Positions 18,465-26,891 of a stretch of 64,000 nucleotides of DNA are shown here, piece by piece. Under the pieces are notes generated by a model, which did not search any database, was not told the DNA's origin, and worked only from the letters and a program-made list of their open reading frames with translations. The translations under genes and the position numbers were made by a program. The stretch covers positions 62,001 to 126,000 of the forward strand of contig NZ_JAVAMQ010000007.1 of assembly GCF_030732095.1 (NCBI RefSeq). The letters run 5' to 3'. Each line of letters opens with the position of its first letter. Position 1 is the first letter of the stretch. The stretch is from Paracoccus spongiarum. GTDB taxonomy: Bacteria; Pseudomonadota; Alphaproteobacteria; Rhodobacterales; Rhodobacteraceae.

Positions 18465-18748
18465 TCCACCACCTTCGGCACGGCAAAGAACCCCTCGCGC
18501 GCATCGGGGGCATTGGACAGAATCCGGTCTGCCATGCCGCCCGAGGTGACGACATCCTCGCGTCGCTTCAGGCGCATGGCGGTGACGCCGGTCATCGGCT
18601 CGACACCCTCGACATCGACCTCGTTCAGCTGTTCCATGAAATGCAGGATGCCGCTCAACTCGCGGGCCAGCGCCGGCAGGTCGGCGTCAGCGACCGCGAT
18701 GCGCGCCAGATGGGCGACCTTGCGGGCCTCGTCCTCGGTGATCGACAT
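18461..18748 (-). CDS. gatC: Asp/Glu-tRNA amidotransferase subunit C
   Basis: A 95-residue protein starting [19 protein letters not shown], the typical GatC N-terminus, with the conserved [13 protein letters not shown] segment that wraps around GatA. The start is set by family length; an open reading frame extends further upstream but has no family match. It precedes gatA with a 4-base overlap and stabilises the amidase subunit. Confidence 0.93.
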   Translation of the reverse strand: MSITEDEARKVAHLARIAVADADLPALARELSGILHFMEQLNEVDVEGVEPMTGVTAMRLKRREDVVTSGGMADRILSNAPDAREGFFAVPKVVE

Positions 18749-19002
18749 GGCAGTTCCTTTCCTTCGCAGGCGGTCTACAGCCGGCCGCGCCGCGCTGCAA
18801 GAACCGCGCGAGACCGCAGCGCAACCCCCGCCGCAGCGCCCCTTCCCCCTGCTCCGGAATGCGGCGCCAGCGCGGCACATCCGAAGGCCCCCCGGGCAGT
18901 GAATAATTCCGCACAAGGCACCGAATTTTCGCTTGCGCCCGTCAGCGGCTTTCCCTAAACACCGCCCCACGCCGCCGGCCCGACCGGCCGCGCCGCCCTG
19001 AT
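18749..19002. other. Intergenic region before gatC and tRNA-Glu
   Basis: About 250 bases between the divergent gatC and tRNA-Glu genes; must hold both promoters. The only A/T-rich patch is at about 18898-18935. No coding sequence was recognised. Confidence 0.4.
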
Positions 19003-19077
19003 GGCCCGTTCGTCTATCGGTTAGGACGCCAGGTTTTCAACCTGGAAAGAGGGGTTCGATTCCCCTACGGGCTGCCA
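19003..19077 (+). tRNA. tRNA-Glu (anticodon TTC)
   Basis: Cloverleaf folds from GGCCCGT to ACGGGCTG plus encoded CCA. The anticodon stem CCAGG/CCTGG encloses a loop with TTC, reading GAA codons. The T-arm contains GGTTCGATTCC. The 3' end is the usual insertion site for P4-type integrases, and a broken integrase gene follows 160 bases downstream. Confidence 0.95.
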
Positions 19078-19237
19078 ACTCTCCCTAGAAATGTGTTCCA
19101 CGCCATTTCGCAGGGGAGAAAATCGTTTAAAATCAACCCCCCGAAAATTCATGCGTCCAGATGCGTCTCTATGCATCCACGCAATGTTGGTATCAAATGC
19201 TGGTATCGGATTCTTACGCGATACCAACAGGTGACTC

Positions 19238-20116
19238 ATGGCATTGGTCGACACCACATTGCGGGGCCTGAAGCCCCAAGAAAAGCCCAAGAAATACAGC
19301 GACGCCGGGGGGCTGTTCCTGTTGGTGAACCCGAACGGATCGAAGCTCTGGCGCTTGGCCTATCGCTTTGACGGCAAGCAAAAGACCCTCGCATTCGGTG
19401 CCTACCCCACGGTTTCACTGGCCGACGCCCGCGCGTTGCGGGACCGCGCCAAGAAGGCGCTTGCTGATGGTATCGACCCGGCGAAGCATACCAACATCGA
19501 CAAGACCGACCACGACACCTTCGAGGCCATCGGGCGCGAGTGGCTGAAGGCGCAAGAACCGACATGGGCACCCAAGTATGCCCCGCAGGTGTTCCGCCAG
19601 TTCGAGCGTGACGTGTTCCCGGCGCTAGGCAACCGACCCGTTGACGAAATCGAGGCCAGCGAGGTGCTGAAGGTGCTGCGTGCGGTAGAGGCGCGCGGGG
19701 CGCAAGACATCGCCAAGCGGCTGCGCCAGAAAATCAGTTCCATCTTCCGCTATGCCATCGCAACCGGGCGGGCCAAGCATGATCCGGCGGCACCGCTGAA
19801 GGGTGCATTGAAGCCCCCACCCAAGACGCGCCACATGGCCGCTCTGAGGGCCGCTGACATGCCTGACTTCATGCAGCGGCTGCGGGCCTTCGACGGCGAC
19901 CCCAAGACCGCTCTGGCGCTCGAATTGCTGATCCACACAATGACCCGCACCAACGAAGTCCGTTTCGGGCGCTGGGCGGAAATCGAGCGCGATCTGTGGC
20001 GCGTCCCGGCTGACAGGATGTCCGTGGGTCTGAAGCTCAAGATCAGGCACGTTGTAACCGTATTCTTGAGGCGTCGCGGCACGAAACTCCGGGCGCTAAG
20101 CGCAAATGGCATCTGA
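19238..20116 (+). pseudogene. Truncated P4-type tyrosine integrase
   Basis: The first 261 codons encode an integrase with the N-terminal DUF4102 arm-binding domain (GGLFLLVNPNGSKLWRLAY) and the core-binding domain up to the first part of the catalytic domain, including the first catalytic arginine (R237 in TRTNEVR). After WRVPADRM the protein turns into unrelated sequence (from about residue 262) and stops at 292, so the HxxR motif and the tyrosine nucleophile are missing. P4 integrases are normally about 400 residues. It lies just after tRNA-Glu, its likely attachment site, and must be inactive. It marks a decayed island. Confidence 0.88.
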
Positions 20117-20257
20117 GCTTCTCGCTGGTTGAGATTCACGCCCTCAGCGCATTCCCCTGCTTTTGCGCGCCCCAGCCCTGCTACGCCCACACGGCTGTTG
20201 CCCCGCGCCTGAATGAGGTCTTCTTGATCGGTCCCGTGATCCAACGCGGGGCCGTTC
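20117..20257. other. Unassigned stretch inside mobile debris
   Basis: Sequence between the integrase breakpoint and the trbB fragment. In another frame from about 20068 it reads as ILEASRHETPGAKRKWHLSF and onward without a stop for some 60 codons, which looks like a gene fragment, but I do not recognise the family. Confidence 0.3.
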
Positions 20258-20494
20258 ATGTCTGTCACCACCCTCCATCCTGACGCTTTGACCCGCGGTG
20301 CGCGGATGTTGCGCACGGCTTTGGGGGCGAATGTTGCAGCTTGGCTCGAAGACGCCACTGTCGTTGAGGTGATGCTCAACCCGGATGGTCGGCTCTGGGT
20401 CGACCGGCTGGCCGAGGGGCTTTGTGACACCGGCGCGCAGCTGTCGGCGGCGGACGGTGAGCGCATCAAACATGAGGGAGGAAGCGCAGCATGA
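20258..20494 (+). pseudogene. trbB: N-terminal fragment of conjugal transfer ATPase TrbB
   Basis: The 78-residue reading frame begins like TrbB of conjugative elements: PDALTRGARMLRTALG, then VVEVMLNPDGRLWVDRLAEG. Similarity ends near GERI (about codon 71); the Walker motifs of the roughly 320-residue ATPase are absent. The last codons overlap the ATG of an IS110 transposase fragment, suggesting the IS (or its remnant) cut the gene. It shows that the debris after tRNA-Glu once belonged to an integrative conjugative element or a conjugative plasmid. Confidence 0.8.
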
Positions 20495-20681
20495 AGCGCT
20501 ATGCCGGATTGGATGTTTCGGTGAACGAGACCGCCATCTCCATCGTCGATGAGGACGGACGAATTTGCCGTGAAGCAAAGGTTGTCAGCCATCCTGAGGA
20601 TCTGTCGAAGGCCTTGACGGGGACGGGGTTCCGTATCGAACGGATCGGGCTCTAAGCTGGCCCACTGTCGCAGTGGCTGTT
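20491..20681 (+). pseudogene. N-terminal fragment of IS110-family transposase
   Basis: Starts MKRYAGLDVSVNETAISIVD, the typical IS110 N-terminus with the first catalytic aspartate of the DEDD RuvC-like domain. The frame stops at a TAA (20653-20655) exactly where the family has the catalytic glutamate (ERIGL then stop then AGPLSQWLF), and IS110-like sequence continues beyond the stop to about 20681 before switching to an IS5 fragment. Only about 65 of some 340 codons remain, so it is dead. Confidence 0.78.
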
Positions 20682-20823
20682 CGACGCTATCGCCGCCGGA
20701 ACCGCATCGAGGTCATGTTCGGGCGTCTGCAAGACTGGCGCGGGGCGTAACCCGCTATGGCAGATGCGCCAAGACCTTCTCTCCGCCGTCGCCCTCGCCG
20801 CAACCGTCATGCTCCGGCTCTGA
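20682..20823 (+). pseudogene. C-terminal fragment of IS5-family (IS427 group) transposase
   Basis: Reads RRYRRRNRIEVMFGRLQDW, the conserved end of IS427-type transposases including the catalytic glutamate region (YRxRNxIExMFgrLKDWR). One frame change after DWR and another before the final LSAVALAATVMLRL and stop show decay. It is fused directly to the IS110 fragment, with a few bases readable in both frames at the junction. Confidence 0.75.
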
Positions 20824-21027
20824 AGATCAATGAGCCTGGACCCTAGCTGGCTTGGGGGCACCAAGAACACCATGCCCCCATCGGCGAGTTCGGTAACCTG
20901 TTCGGGCGATCCAAAAAAACGTCTGCTGCAGATCCTCCCGACGGGAAAATTCCATCCCAGCTGGTGGGCCAAATCAGTGGCGGCAATCCAACCGGTCCAA
21001 CGGTTCCTGAACATCCCGATTGCGCAC
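20824..21027. other. Unassigned stretch between IS debris and flgI
   Basis: About 200 bases with no recognised gene. It contains a perfect inverted repeat TGGGGGCA/TGCCCCCA (20853-20860 and 20873-20880, 12-base loop) that could be part of an old IS end or a hairpin. The right border of the mobile debris must lie here. Confidence 0.4.
20853..20880. repeat. Inverted repeat near flgI
   Basis: Perfect 8-bp arms TGGGGGCA and TGCCCCCA separated by 12 bases, with no T-tract on either strand. Situated 147 bases past the flgI stop; a transcript-end hairpin or an IS terminal remnant are both possible. Confidence 0.4.
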
Positions 21028-22128
21028 CTACTGCACAATCAGATCGGCGTGCAGGGCGCCGGCCGCATGGATACTTTTGAGGATGTCAATCATGTCTCGA
21101 GGCCTTACACCCAAGGCGTTCAAGCCACCTACCAGATCACTCAGCGATGCGCTGTCGTCCACCTGAGCGAATCCGATGCCTGCCTCTTCTCGCACTTCGA
21201 CAGACGTCCTAGGAACGCTGAAGGTTTCCCCGTCAGCAAAGGGATTAGGCTGAGAAACGAGAGGCGCTTCACTGACCTTGAGGGTGAGATTACCCTGTGA
21301 CACGGCAACCTTGGAGATGCGGACTCGGTCGCCCATCACGATCGTGCCAGCCTTGTGATCGACGACGACTTTCGCCCGATCCTCGGGTTCGATCAAAAGG
21401 TTCTCTATCCGTCCCACGACGCGCGCCGGATTGACGTCCCCGAGTAGGGCAAACTCGACAAGCACGGTGCCGCTGTCCTGCGTGACGGCAAGACGGCGCG
21501 CGAATTCACGGTTGATTGCATCTTCGATCCGTGTCGCCGTCGTGAAGTCGGCGTTGCGCAATGCGATCCGGATATTCCGGACCTCGGCAAAGTCGAATTC
21601 GACCTCGCGCTCGACGCGAGCCCCCACGGGAATTGATCCGCCCGTCGGAACCCCTTCCACGACCCGCGATGCCTCGCCCGCAATTGACACGCCGCCGGCG
21701 ATGATCGACCCTTGTGCCACAGCGTAGATGTTGCCATCCGCGGCTTTCAAAGGTGTCATCACAAGCGTTCCACCCAACAGACTTTTCGCGTCACCGATGG
21801 TGGACACCCCCACATCGATCCTGCTACCCGACCTCGCAAAGGGCGGCAATGTCGCGGTCACGACGACCGCTGCCACGTTTTTTGACCGCAACGCATCATC
21901 GGTAACATTGACGCCCAGCCTCTCAAGAAGTCCCGCCAGCATCTCCTCGGTGAACGGCGCATTGCGCATACCGTCGCCCGTGCCGTCAAGGCCCACGACA
22001 AGGCCGTAGCCCACCAGGTCGTTGCCCCGGACACCATCGAAATCGGCCAGATCCTTGATCCGCACCGGCGTTGCGCCAACCGCGATCGGCATGAGGAACA
22101 GCGTCAGAATTGCCAATAAATGTCTCAC
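21028..22128 (-). CDS. flgI: Flagellar P-ring protein FlgI
   Basis: A complete 366-residue FlgI. A signal peptide (about residues 1-19, ending VGA) directs it to the periplasm. The family blocks RIKDLADFDGVRGNDLVGYGLVVGL and the C-terminal LVGGLNALGVRPRDMIDIL are intact. It forms the ring around the flagellar rod in the peptidoglycan layer. The start overlaps the flgL stop by four bases. The genes that usually follow in Rhodobacteraceae (for example fliP) are absent: mobile debris begins right after the stop. Confidence 0.95.
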   Translation of the reverse strand: MRHLLAILTLFLMPIAVGATPVRIKDLADFDGVRGNDLVGYGLVVGLDGTGDGMRNAPFTEEMLAGLLERLGVNVTDDALRSKNVAAVVVTATLPPFARSGSRIDVGVSTIGDAKSLLGGTLVMTPLKAADGNIYAVAQGSIIAGGVSIAGEASRVVEGVPTGGSIPVGARVEREVEFDFAEVRNIRIALRNADFTTATRIEDAINREFARRLAVTQDSGTVLVEFALLGDVNPARVVGRIENLLIEPEDRAKVVVDHKAGTIVMGDRVRISKVAVSQGNLTLKVSEAPLVSQPNPFADGETFSVPRTSVEVREEAGIGFAQVDDSASLSDLVGGLNALGVRPRDMIDILKSIHAAGALHADLIVQ

Positions 22129-23141
22129 CGCAGGTAATCCACCAGCTTGAGGTTCGCGAGGCGAGCCGTGACGGAGTAGAGCGCCTCGAGCTGGGCCTCG
22201 ACCATTGTAATGGCGCCCGCAGTTTCGTAGGGATCCGCGGCACGAAGATTGTTACGCGCCGCCGAAAGCGCAGCACGTGCCGACGAATTTTCCGTCCTCG
22301 CGCGCTCGGTGAGGCCCTGAGCCTGACCGATCCTGCCCATTTCGGCCAGCACCTCGGAGGCATTGTCGGTCATGATCTGGCCCCCTCGCTGAAGCAGGTC
22401 TCGCTGCTCGTGATACTGGCCCGCAAGCAGACCGCGATCGACCAGGGCTGACGTTGCCATGCCCTTCAGGACCTCGCGCAGCGGGGTGGATGCCGCGGTT
22501 GCACCAAGTTCGACGGTCTGGCCGTCACCGACGACGAACGCCTGCGCCTGGCCGATCGTCCCCTGATACGCCGTGTCAAGAAAGCCCCCTGAACCGGGTG
22601 CCGCGTCGAACCATGCGGAAACGGCCTGGGACACGTCGGTGGCGGTTGTCATGCCTGCGGTGACCAGTTCCAGTTCATCCAGGATGCGCCCGGCAGATAA
22701 CAGGGGTGGCGCGTCGCTGTTGAGACCTGAAAACAGATACTTGCCACCGACCGCGCCGTTGATGCGAGACACCACGGTCTCGAACGCATCGCCGGCTTCG
22801 GCGGCACGCATCGAGACCAGGGCAGGTGTTTCGCTGAACGGTTCGGCCAGCAGGGACAATCCGAGCGAGGCAGTCTGTCCCCTGATCGCCTCGAGGACAT
22901 CCTGCATGCCCTGCGAGAAGATCTCGATCTCCGCGGCGTTTCGGTCAAGCTGGTCGATCATGCTGATCCGCGCCTCCATCTGCCGCAGCATCTGCGTGTT
23001 CCCTTGAAGTCGCTGGCCCAGATCCGCGACCTCGCCACTGGCCATCTCGGAGGTCAGGGTTGCCAGCGTGGTCTTCAGGCGATGTGACGCGGTCTGCAGA
23101 GCGAAGGCCCGGGCCTGATCGCCTATCGAGTAGCTGGTCAT
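22125..23141 (-). CDS. flgL: Flagellar hook-filament junction protein FlgL
   Basis: A 338-residue flagellin-like protein starting MTSYSIGDQARAFALQ. The N-terminal helix (RLKTTLATLTSEMASGEVADLGQRL) and the C-terminal helix (MVEAQLEALYSVTARLANLKLVDYL) form the paired coiled coils of flagellin-family junction proteins. It caps the hook together with FlgK. The start is 2 bases after the flgK stop, and the stop overlaps the flgI start. Confidence 0.88.
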   Translation of the reverse strand: MTSYSIGDQARAFALQTASHRLKTTLATLTSEMASGEVADLGQRLQGNTQMLRQMEARISMIDQLDRNAAEIEIFSQGMQDVLEAIRGQTASLGLSLLAEPFSETPALVSMRAAEAGDAFETVVSRINGAVGGKYLFSGLNSDAPPLLSAGRILDELELVTAGMTTATDVSQAVSAWFDAAPGSGGFLDTAYQGTIGQAQAFVVGDGQTVELGATAASTPLREVLKGMATSALVDRGLLAGQYHEQRDLLQRGGQIMTDNASEVLAEMGRIGQAQGLTERARTENSSARAALSAARNNLRAADPYETAGAITMVEAQLEALYSVTARLANLKLVDYLR

Positions 23142-23143
23142 GG

Positions 23144-24601
23144 TCAAAGCCTCAGAATGTTGTCCATCATCTCGTCGATGGCCTGAATGACGCGCGCGTT
23201 CGCGGCATAGGCCTGTTCGTATTGCAAAAGCCGCTGCATCTCGGCGTCGCTGTCGACCCCGTCGGCCGTCAGCTTCGCGGTGATCGTCTCGGCACGGCTG
23301 TTCCGGATGGCGCTTTCGCCCTCGGCGGAGACGCGGCGGGATGTGACTCGCGCCTCGATCGAGGCAAAACGCGACTGCAACGACCCCGAGCCCTCGAACC
23401 CGCTGCCGGGAGTTGCCGGCCGGGCACTGCCGATTGCGCTGGCAAGCGACAGCAGCATGGTGGCATCGCCCACCTGCCCGGCCGCCGCGGCGCCCAGCCC
23501 GTCTCGGATCCGCCACAGATCTCCTGCTGCGCCGGGGACGACCAGCGTGTTGACACGCAACCGGGATGCAAGGCCCACGGCGTTCGCGGCGTCGGCGCGC
23601 GAACCCGCGTCGGTGAACAATCCCGGATCTGCCGCGGTCATGGTAGGGTCGACAGCGGGGTCTGCCAGCCGGTCGTGGAGGTCAAGGGCCAGTGCGTCCA
23701 GTTCGTGCTGCAATTGCGGTCCTAATTCATCGCGGATCGCGACATTTCCGGCAAGCGATCCGCCGCCGAAAAGGCGCATCTGGCTGGCCGTCAGTTCCTG
23801 TCCGTTCTGCACCAGGCGCATGACGGGCGGCGTTCCCGCCGCCATGTCGGGCGTCATCTGCCCGACCGCGGCAAACCCGAACCGGGTTGGCAGGCTGCCA
23901 TCCAGCAGAACCGCGCCCTCCGCCGTGAAAAGCGCGACCTTGCCACTGTCGCGCGCCACCTCCTGCACCGGCACGATCTGTGCAATCCTGTCGATGACAG
24001 TCTGGCGCTCGTCGACCAGCGACGACGGGTCGGAACCCTCGCTTTCGATGATCGAGATCCGGCGGTTCAGATAGGCCACGCGCTCGAGGCTGGCGTTCAG
24101 CGCTGCGACATCCGACGCGATCGCCTGATCGGCGGCGCTGCGCGCATCCTGCACCGACTGGGATGCCGCGTTCAGCCTGCCCGCGAGCCTGCTTGCCGCA
24201 TCGACGACAGCGCCGAGGCGCAGGTCGTCGTCGGGTCGCGTCGCAGCCGCCTGCAGGGCGGTCTCGAACTCGGTCAGCGCGCTGCCAAGCGAGCCCGCCT
24301 CGCCCGGCAGACCGACGGTTTCGCCCATACGGGTGAGGAAGTCGAGGCGGGTTGCGGCCTCCGAGCGGGCCGACAGCGCGAGGCGTGATTCCGCGACGAG
24401 GCTTGCATTGACAATCCGCGAGATGCCGTCGATCCGCACCCCGCCGGTATTGCCGCCAAGCGTCTGCGCGGTCAGCGCGACCTCGCGGCGGCCGTAGCCG
24501 GGGGTCATGACATTGGCGAGGTTCGCCGCGACGGTCTCGGTTCCCCGCGCATTGGCGGTGAGGCCCGAGACGGCGTTGGTCAGTGCTCTTGCGATACTCA
24601 T
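23144..24601 (-). CDS. flgK: Flagellar hook-associated protein FlgK
   Basis: A 485-residue HAP1. The N-terminal ANLANVMTPGYGRREV matches the rod/hook-family NxxTxGYxR signature, and the C-terminus QRLLQYEQAYAANARVIQAIDEMMDNILRL is the matching heptad helix. The middle carries a divergent variable domain. It joins hook and filament. It lies 38 bases after flgE and is followed closely by flgL. Confidence 0.93.
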   Translation of the reverse strand: MSIARALTNAVSGLTANARGTETVAANLANVMTPGYGRREVALTAQTLGGNTGGVRIDGISRIVNASLVAESRLALSARSEAATRLDFLTRMGETVGLPGEAGSLGSALTEFETALQAAATRPDDDLRLGAVVDAASRLAGRLNAASQSVQDARSAADQAIASDVAALNASLERVAYLNRRISIIESEGSDPSSLVDERQTVIDRIAQIVPVQEVARDSGKVALFTAEGAVLLDGSLPTRFGFAAVGQMTPDMAAGTPPVMRLVQNGQELTASQMRLFGGGSLAGNVAIRDELGPQLQHELDALALDLHDRLADPAVDPTMTAADPGLFTDAGSRADAANAVGLASRLRVNTLVVPGAAGDLWRIRDGLGAAAAGQVGDATMLLSLASAIGSARPATPGSGFEGSGSLQSRFASIEARVTSRRVSAEGESAIRNSRAETITAKLTADGVDSDAEMQRLLQYEQAYAANARVIQAIDEMMDNILRL

Positions 24602-24639
24602 GCCGCCCTCCTCGGGCCTGCCCGGTCAGGCCGAGGCGA

Positions 24640-25956
24640 TCAGCGCTTGATGTTGGTGGTTTCCTGCAGCATCTCGTCGACGGTCTGGATGACCTTGGCA
24701 TTCGACGAATAGGCCCGCTGGGTCTGAATCAGGTGTGTCAGTTCCTCGGCAACGTCGGTCGTCGAGGCCTCGCGGGCATACCCCTGGATCGAGCCGGTCG
24801 GTCCGTCGCCCGCATTCCAGAGGAAGAAGTTGCCCGAGGTCGGCGAAATCTTGAACGCCTGCCCGTCAAGCGAGATCAGCCCGTTCGGGTTCGGCACATC
24901 CACCAGCGGGATCTGGTAGAGCGTCTTCACGAAGCCGGTGTCATAGGTCGCCTTGAGAAAGCCGTCCTCGTCGATCTGCACGGCCGTCAGGTGACCGACC
25001 GGAGAGCCGTTCTTGGTGATGTTGGTCGGCGAGAAGCTGGCCGACAGCTGCCGAAGCCCGGTGGTCCCGTTCGGAACGCCGATCACCAGATCCAACGGCC
25101 CGCCTGCGACGGTCAGGGAAAGGGCACCCGTCGCCGTGTCATAGGCGCCGCCCGACAACGTCGTCACCGACTGGATGCTGCCCCCATTCGGCTGGGTGCT
25201 GTCAAAGACCACGCGGTAGGAACCGACCAGGTTGGCCGCAGGGTCCGAGGCCGAGTCGCGCACCTCCATCACCCAGGTGTTCGACATGCCCGCAGGGTCG
25301 CTGGTATCGGGCGTGAAGGTGATGTCCAGCGACTCCGACGTCCCCAGATTGCCGAAATACTCGACCTTCAGGGCCAGCGGATCGCCTGATGCGGTGGGCA
25401 CGGTTTCGGTGGCCGGCAGGTTCACCCCCAGGCTCACGCGGGTCGTGGGATCGCCGGCGGTCTGGTTGACCGCGATGCGCACCGGCTCGAGCGCGCCCAT
25501 CGTGTCGCGCGGCATCAGCGGCACGGTGCCATCGGCGGCGGCCGGCCAGCCCAGAAGCACAAGTCCGGATTCGGTGCGCAGCACCCCTTCGGCATCGGCG
25601 CGGAACGATCCGGTCCGCGTCATCATCATCGGCAGTTGGTCGAAGCCGTTGTCCAGATCGACGGCCGAGGTGACGGGCAGCATGCCGCGCCCGGTGATCG
25701 CCATGTCCAGCGGGTTCGAGGTCGGCACCAGGGCGCCGTCCTCCTCGATCGCGCGATAGGTGGTCGCCCGCACCCCCCCCGCCGAGTAGAGGCCCGCCAC
25801 GCGGTTCTGGTTCAGCACGAAGGCGTCGAATTCGGTTTCCATCCGCTTGTAGCCATAGGTCCCGGAATTGGCGATGTTGTCCGAGATCGTCGCCAGGCGG
25901 GTGGAGTTCGCCGCGAGGCCGACGACGCCGGCATTCAGCGCGGAAGACATGGACAT
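24640..25956 (-). CDS. flgE: Flagellar hook protein FlgE
   Basis: A 438-residue hook protein. The N-terminus ATISDNIANSGTYGYKRMETEF and the C-terminus LTHLIQTQRAYSSNAKVIQTVDEMLQE are the paired helices of rod/hook proteins; the D1/D2 regions lie between. ATGs at 25956 and 25950 are both possible. It is the hook monomer exported by the flagellar type III system. A near-CtrA box lies about 50 bases upstream of the start. Confidence 0.93.
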   Translation of the reverse strand: MSMSSALNAGVVGLAANSTRLATISDNIANSGTYGYKRMETEFDAFVLNQNRVAGLYSAGGVRATTYRAIEEDGALVPTSNPLDMAITGRGMLPVTSAVDLDNGFDQLPMMMTRTGSFRADAEGVLRTESGLVLLGWPAAADGTVPLMPRDTMGALEPVRIAVNQTAGDPTTRVSLGVNLPATETVPTASGDPLALKVEYFGNLGTSESLDITFTPDTSDPAGMSNTWVMEVRDSASDPAANLVGSYRVVFDSTQPNGGSIQSVTTLSGGAYDTATGALSLTVAGGPLDLVIGVPNGTTGLRQLSASFSPTNITKNGSPVGHLTAVQIDEDGFLKATYDTGFVKTLYQIPLVDVPNPNGLISLDGQAFKISPTSGNFFLWNAGDGPTGSIQGYAREASTTDVAEELTHLIQTQRAYSSNAKVIQTVDEMLQETTNIKR

Positions 25957-26005
25957 GAGTGAGACCCTTTCAGTTCAGCGGTCCGGCGACTATCCGACAG
26001 ACAGC

Positions 26006-26021
26006 TTAAGATTCGCCTAAC
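26006..26021. promoter_or_regulatory. Near-match CtrA box upstream of flgE
   Basis: TTAA-GATTCGC-CTAAC matches the CtrA consensus TTAA-N7-TTAAC with one base difference. It lies about 50 bases upstream of flgE, where a CtrA-controlled flagellar promoter would be expected in this family. Binding is inferred. Confidence 0.4.
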
Positions 26022-26040
26022 CGGGGCGCGTGCCGCCCGG

Positions 26041-26805
26041 CTATCTCAGTAAAATCACTTCGATCCGGTTGTTTGCGGGGTCCATCGGGTTTCCCGAGCG
26101 GTTCTTGCGGTCCGCATAGCCCGACACCCGCTGCACCCTCAGCGGATCCAGCCCGGCGCGTTCGATCAGGTTGCGCACCGCATGGGCGCGGGCATCCGAC
26201 AGCGCCCAGACCGGCGACGAGACCAGCATTTCAGGGTAGGCGCGCACATGCCCCGAGATTGCCAGTTCATTGCGCACCCGCGCCAGCACCCGCGCGACGA
26301 TGGCTGTCAGTTCGACCAGCGCCGGCTGCGGCTGGGCGGTGTCGTCCACGAACAGCGGCTCGCCGGTCAGGTCGGTCAGTTCGATCACCAGCCCCTCGTC
26401 GGTCATCCGCGTCACGACGTGGCGCAGCACATTCGTCAGCTGCATGGATTCCGCACCGCTGCCGGTCAGCTGCTGCTGCACCTGGCGGGCCACCTCCTCG
26501 AAATCGGCGGCATTCTCGCTGTCGGGGATGTCCTGCAGGACGGCGTGGCGTACCCCTGCCTCGACCCCGTCGCCGGCCGCACCGGGCGTCTGCACCACGG
26601 TCGGGTTGAAGTAATCCGCAAGGCCGGTCCGCTGCTTTTCGGTGGTCGCGTTCAGCAGCCACATCAGCAGGAAGAAGGCCATCATCGCGGTCACGAAATC
26701 CGCATAGGCCACCTTCCACGCGCCGCCGTGATGGCCATGTCCGCCGCCGTCACCGCCGCGCTTGATGATGATCGTGGCCCCCTTGGAGCCTTTCCCCGCA
26801 GCCAT
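26041..26805 (-). CDS. motB: Flagellar motor stator protein MotB
   Basis: A 254-residue stator subunit. One transmembrane helix (about residues 31-52) begins with VAYADFVTAMMAFFLLMWLL, where Asp36 is the proton-conducting residue. The C-terminal OmpA/MotB domain includes SGHVRAYPEM and the ALSDARAHAVRNLIERAGL helix with the NNRIEVILLR end that anchors to peptidoglycan. A basic glycine/histidine-rich N-terminus faces the cytoplasm. motA is not in the window. It leads the motB-flgE-flgK-flgL-flgI series. Confidence 0.92.
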   Translation of the reverse strand: MAAGKGSKGATIIIKRGGDGGGHGHHGGAWKVAYADFVTAMMAFFLLMWLLNATTEKQRTGLADYFNPTVVQTPGAAGDGVEAGVRHAVLQDIPDSENAADFEEVARQVQQQLTGSGAESMQLTNVLRHVVTRMTDEGLVIELTDLTGEPLFVDDTAQPQPALVELTAIVARVLARVRNELAISGHVRAYPEMLVSSPVWALSDARAHAVRNLIERAGLDPLRVQRVSGYADRKNRSGNPMDPANNRIEVILLR

Positions 26806-26891
26806 GACGTGACCCAGCCTTTCGCAACTTCCCGGAGGAATGTCGCTGCGGCGCGGCGGGCAAACAAGTTAACGGATCAAATGATCCCTAT

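Noticed and set aside
19003..19077. A second copy of the tRNA-Glu 3' end as the distal attachment site of the island
   Set aside because: I looked through 19078-21100 and found no clear duplicate of the tRNA end, so no att pair can be claimed.
20652..21038. Minus-strand reading frame of 128 codons between IS debris and flgI
   Set aside because: It spans the IS5 fragment and the unassigned border, has no recognisable family sequence, and is likely chance.
26874..26887. GGATCA/TGATCC palindrome between motB and the PaaK-like gene
   Set aside because: Short, close to background expectation, and without position-specific support as an operator or terminator.
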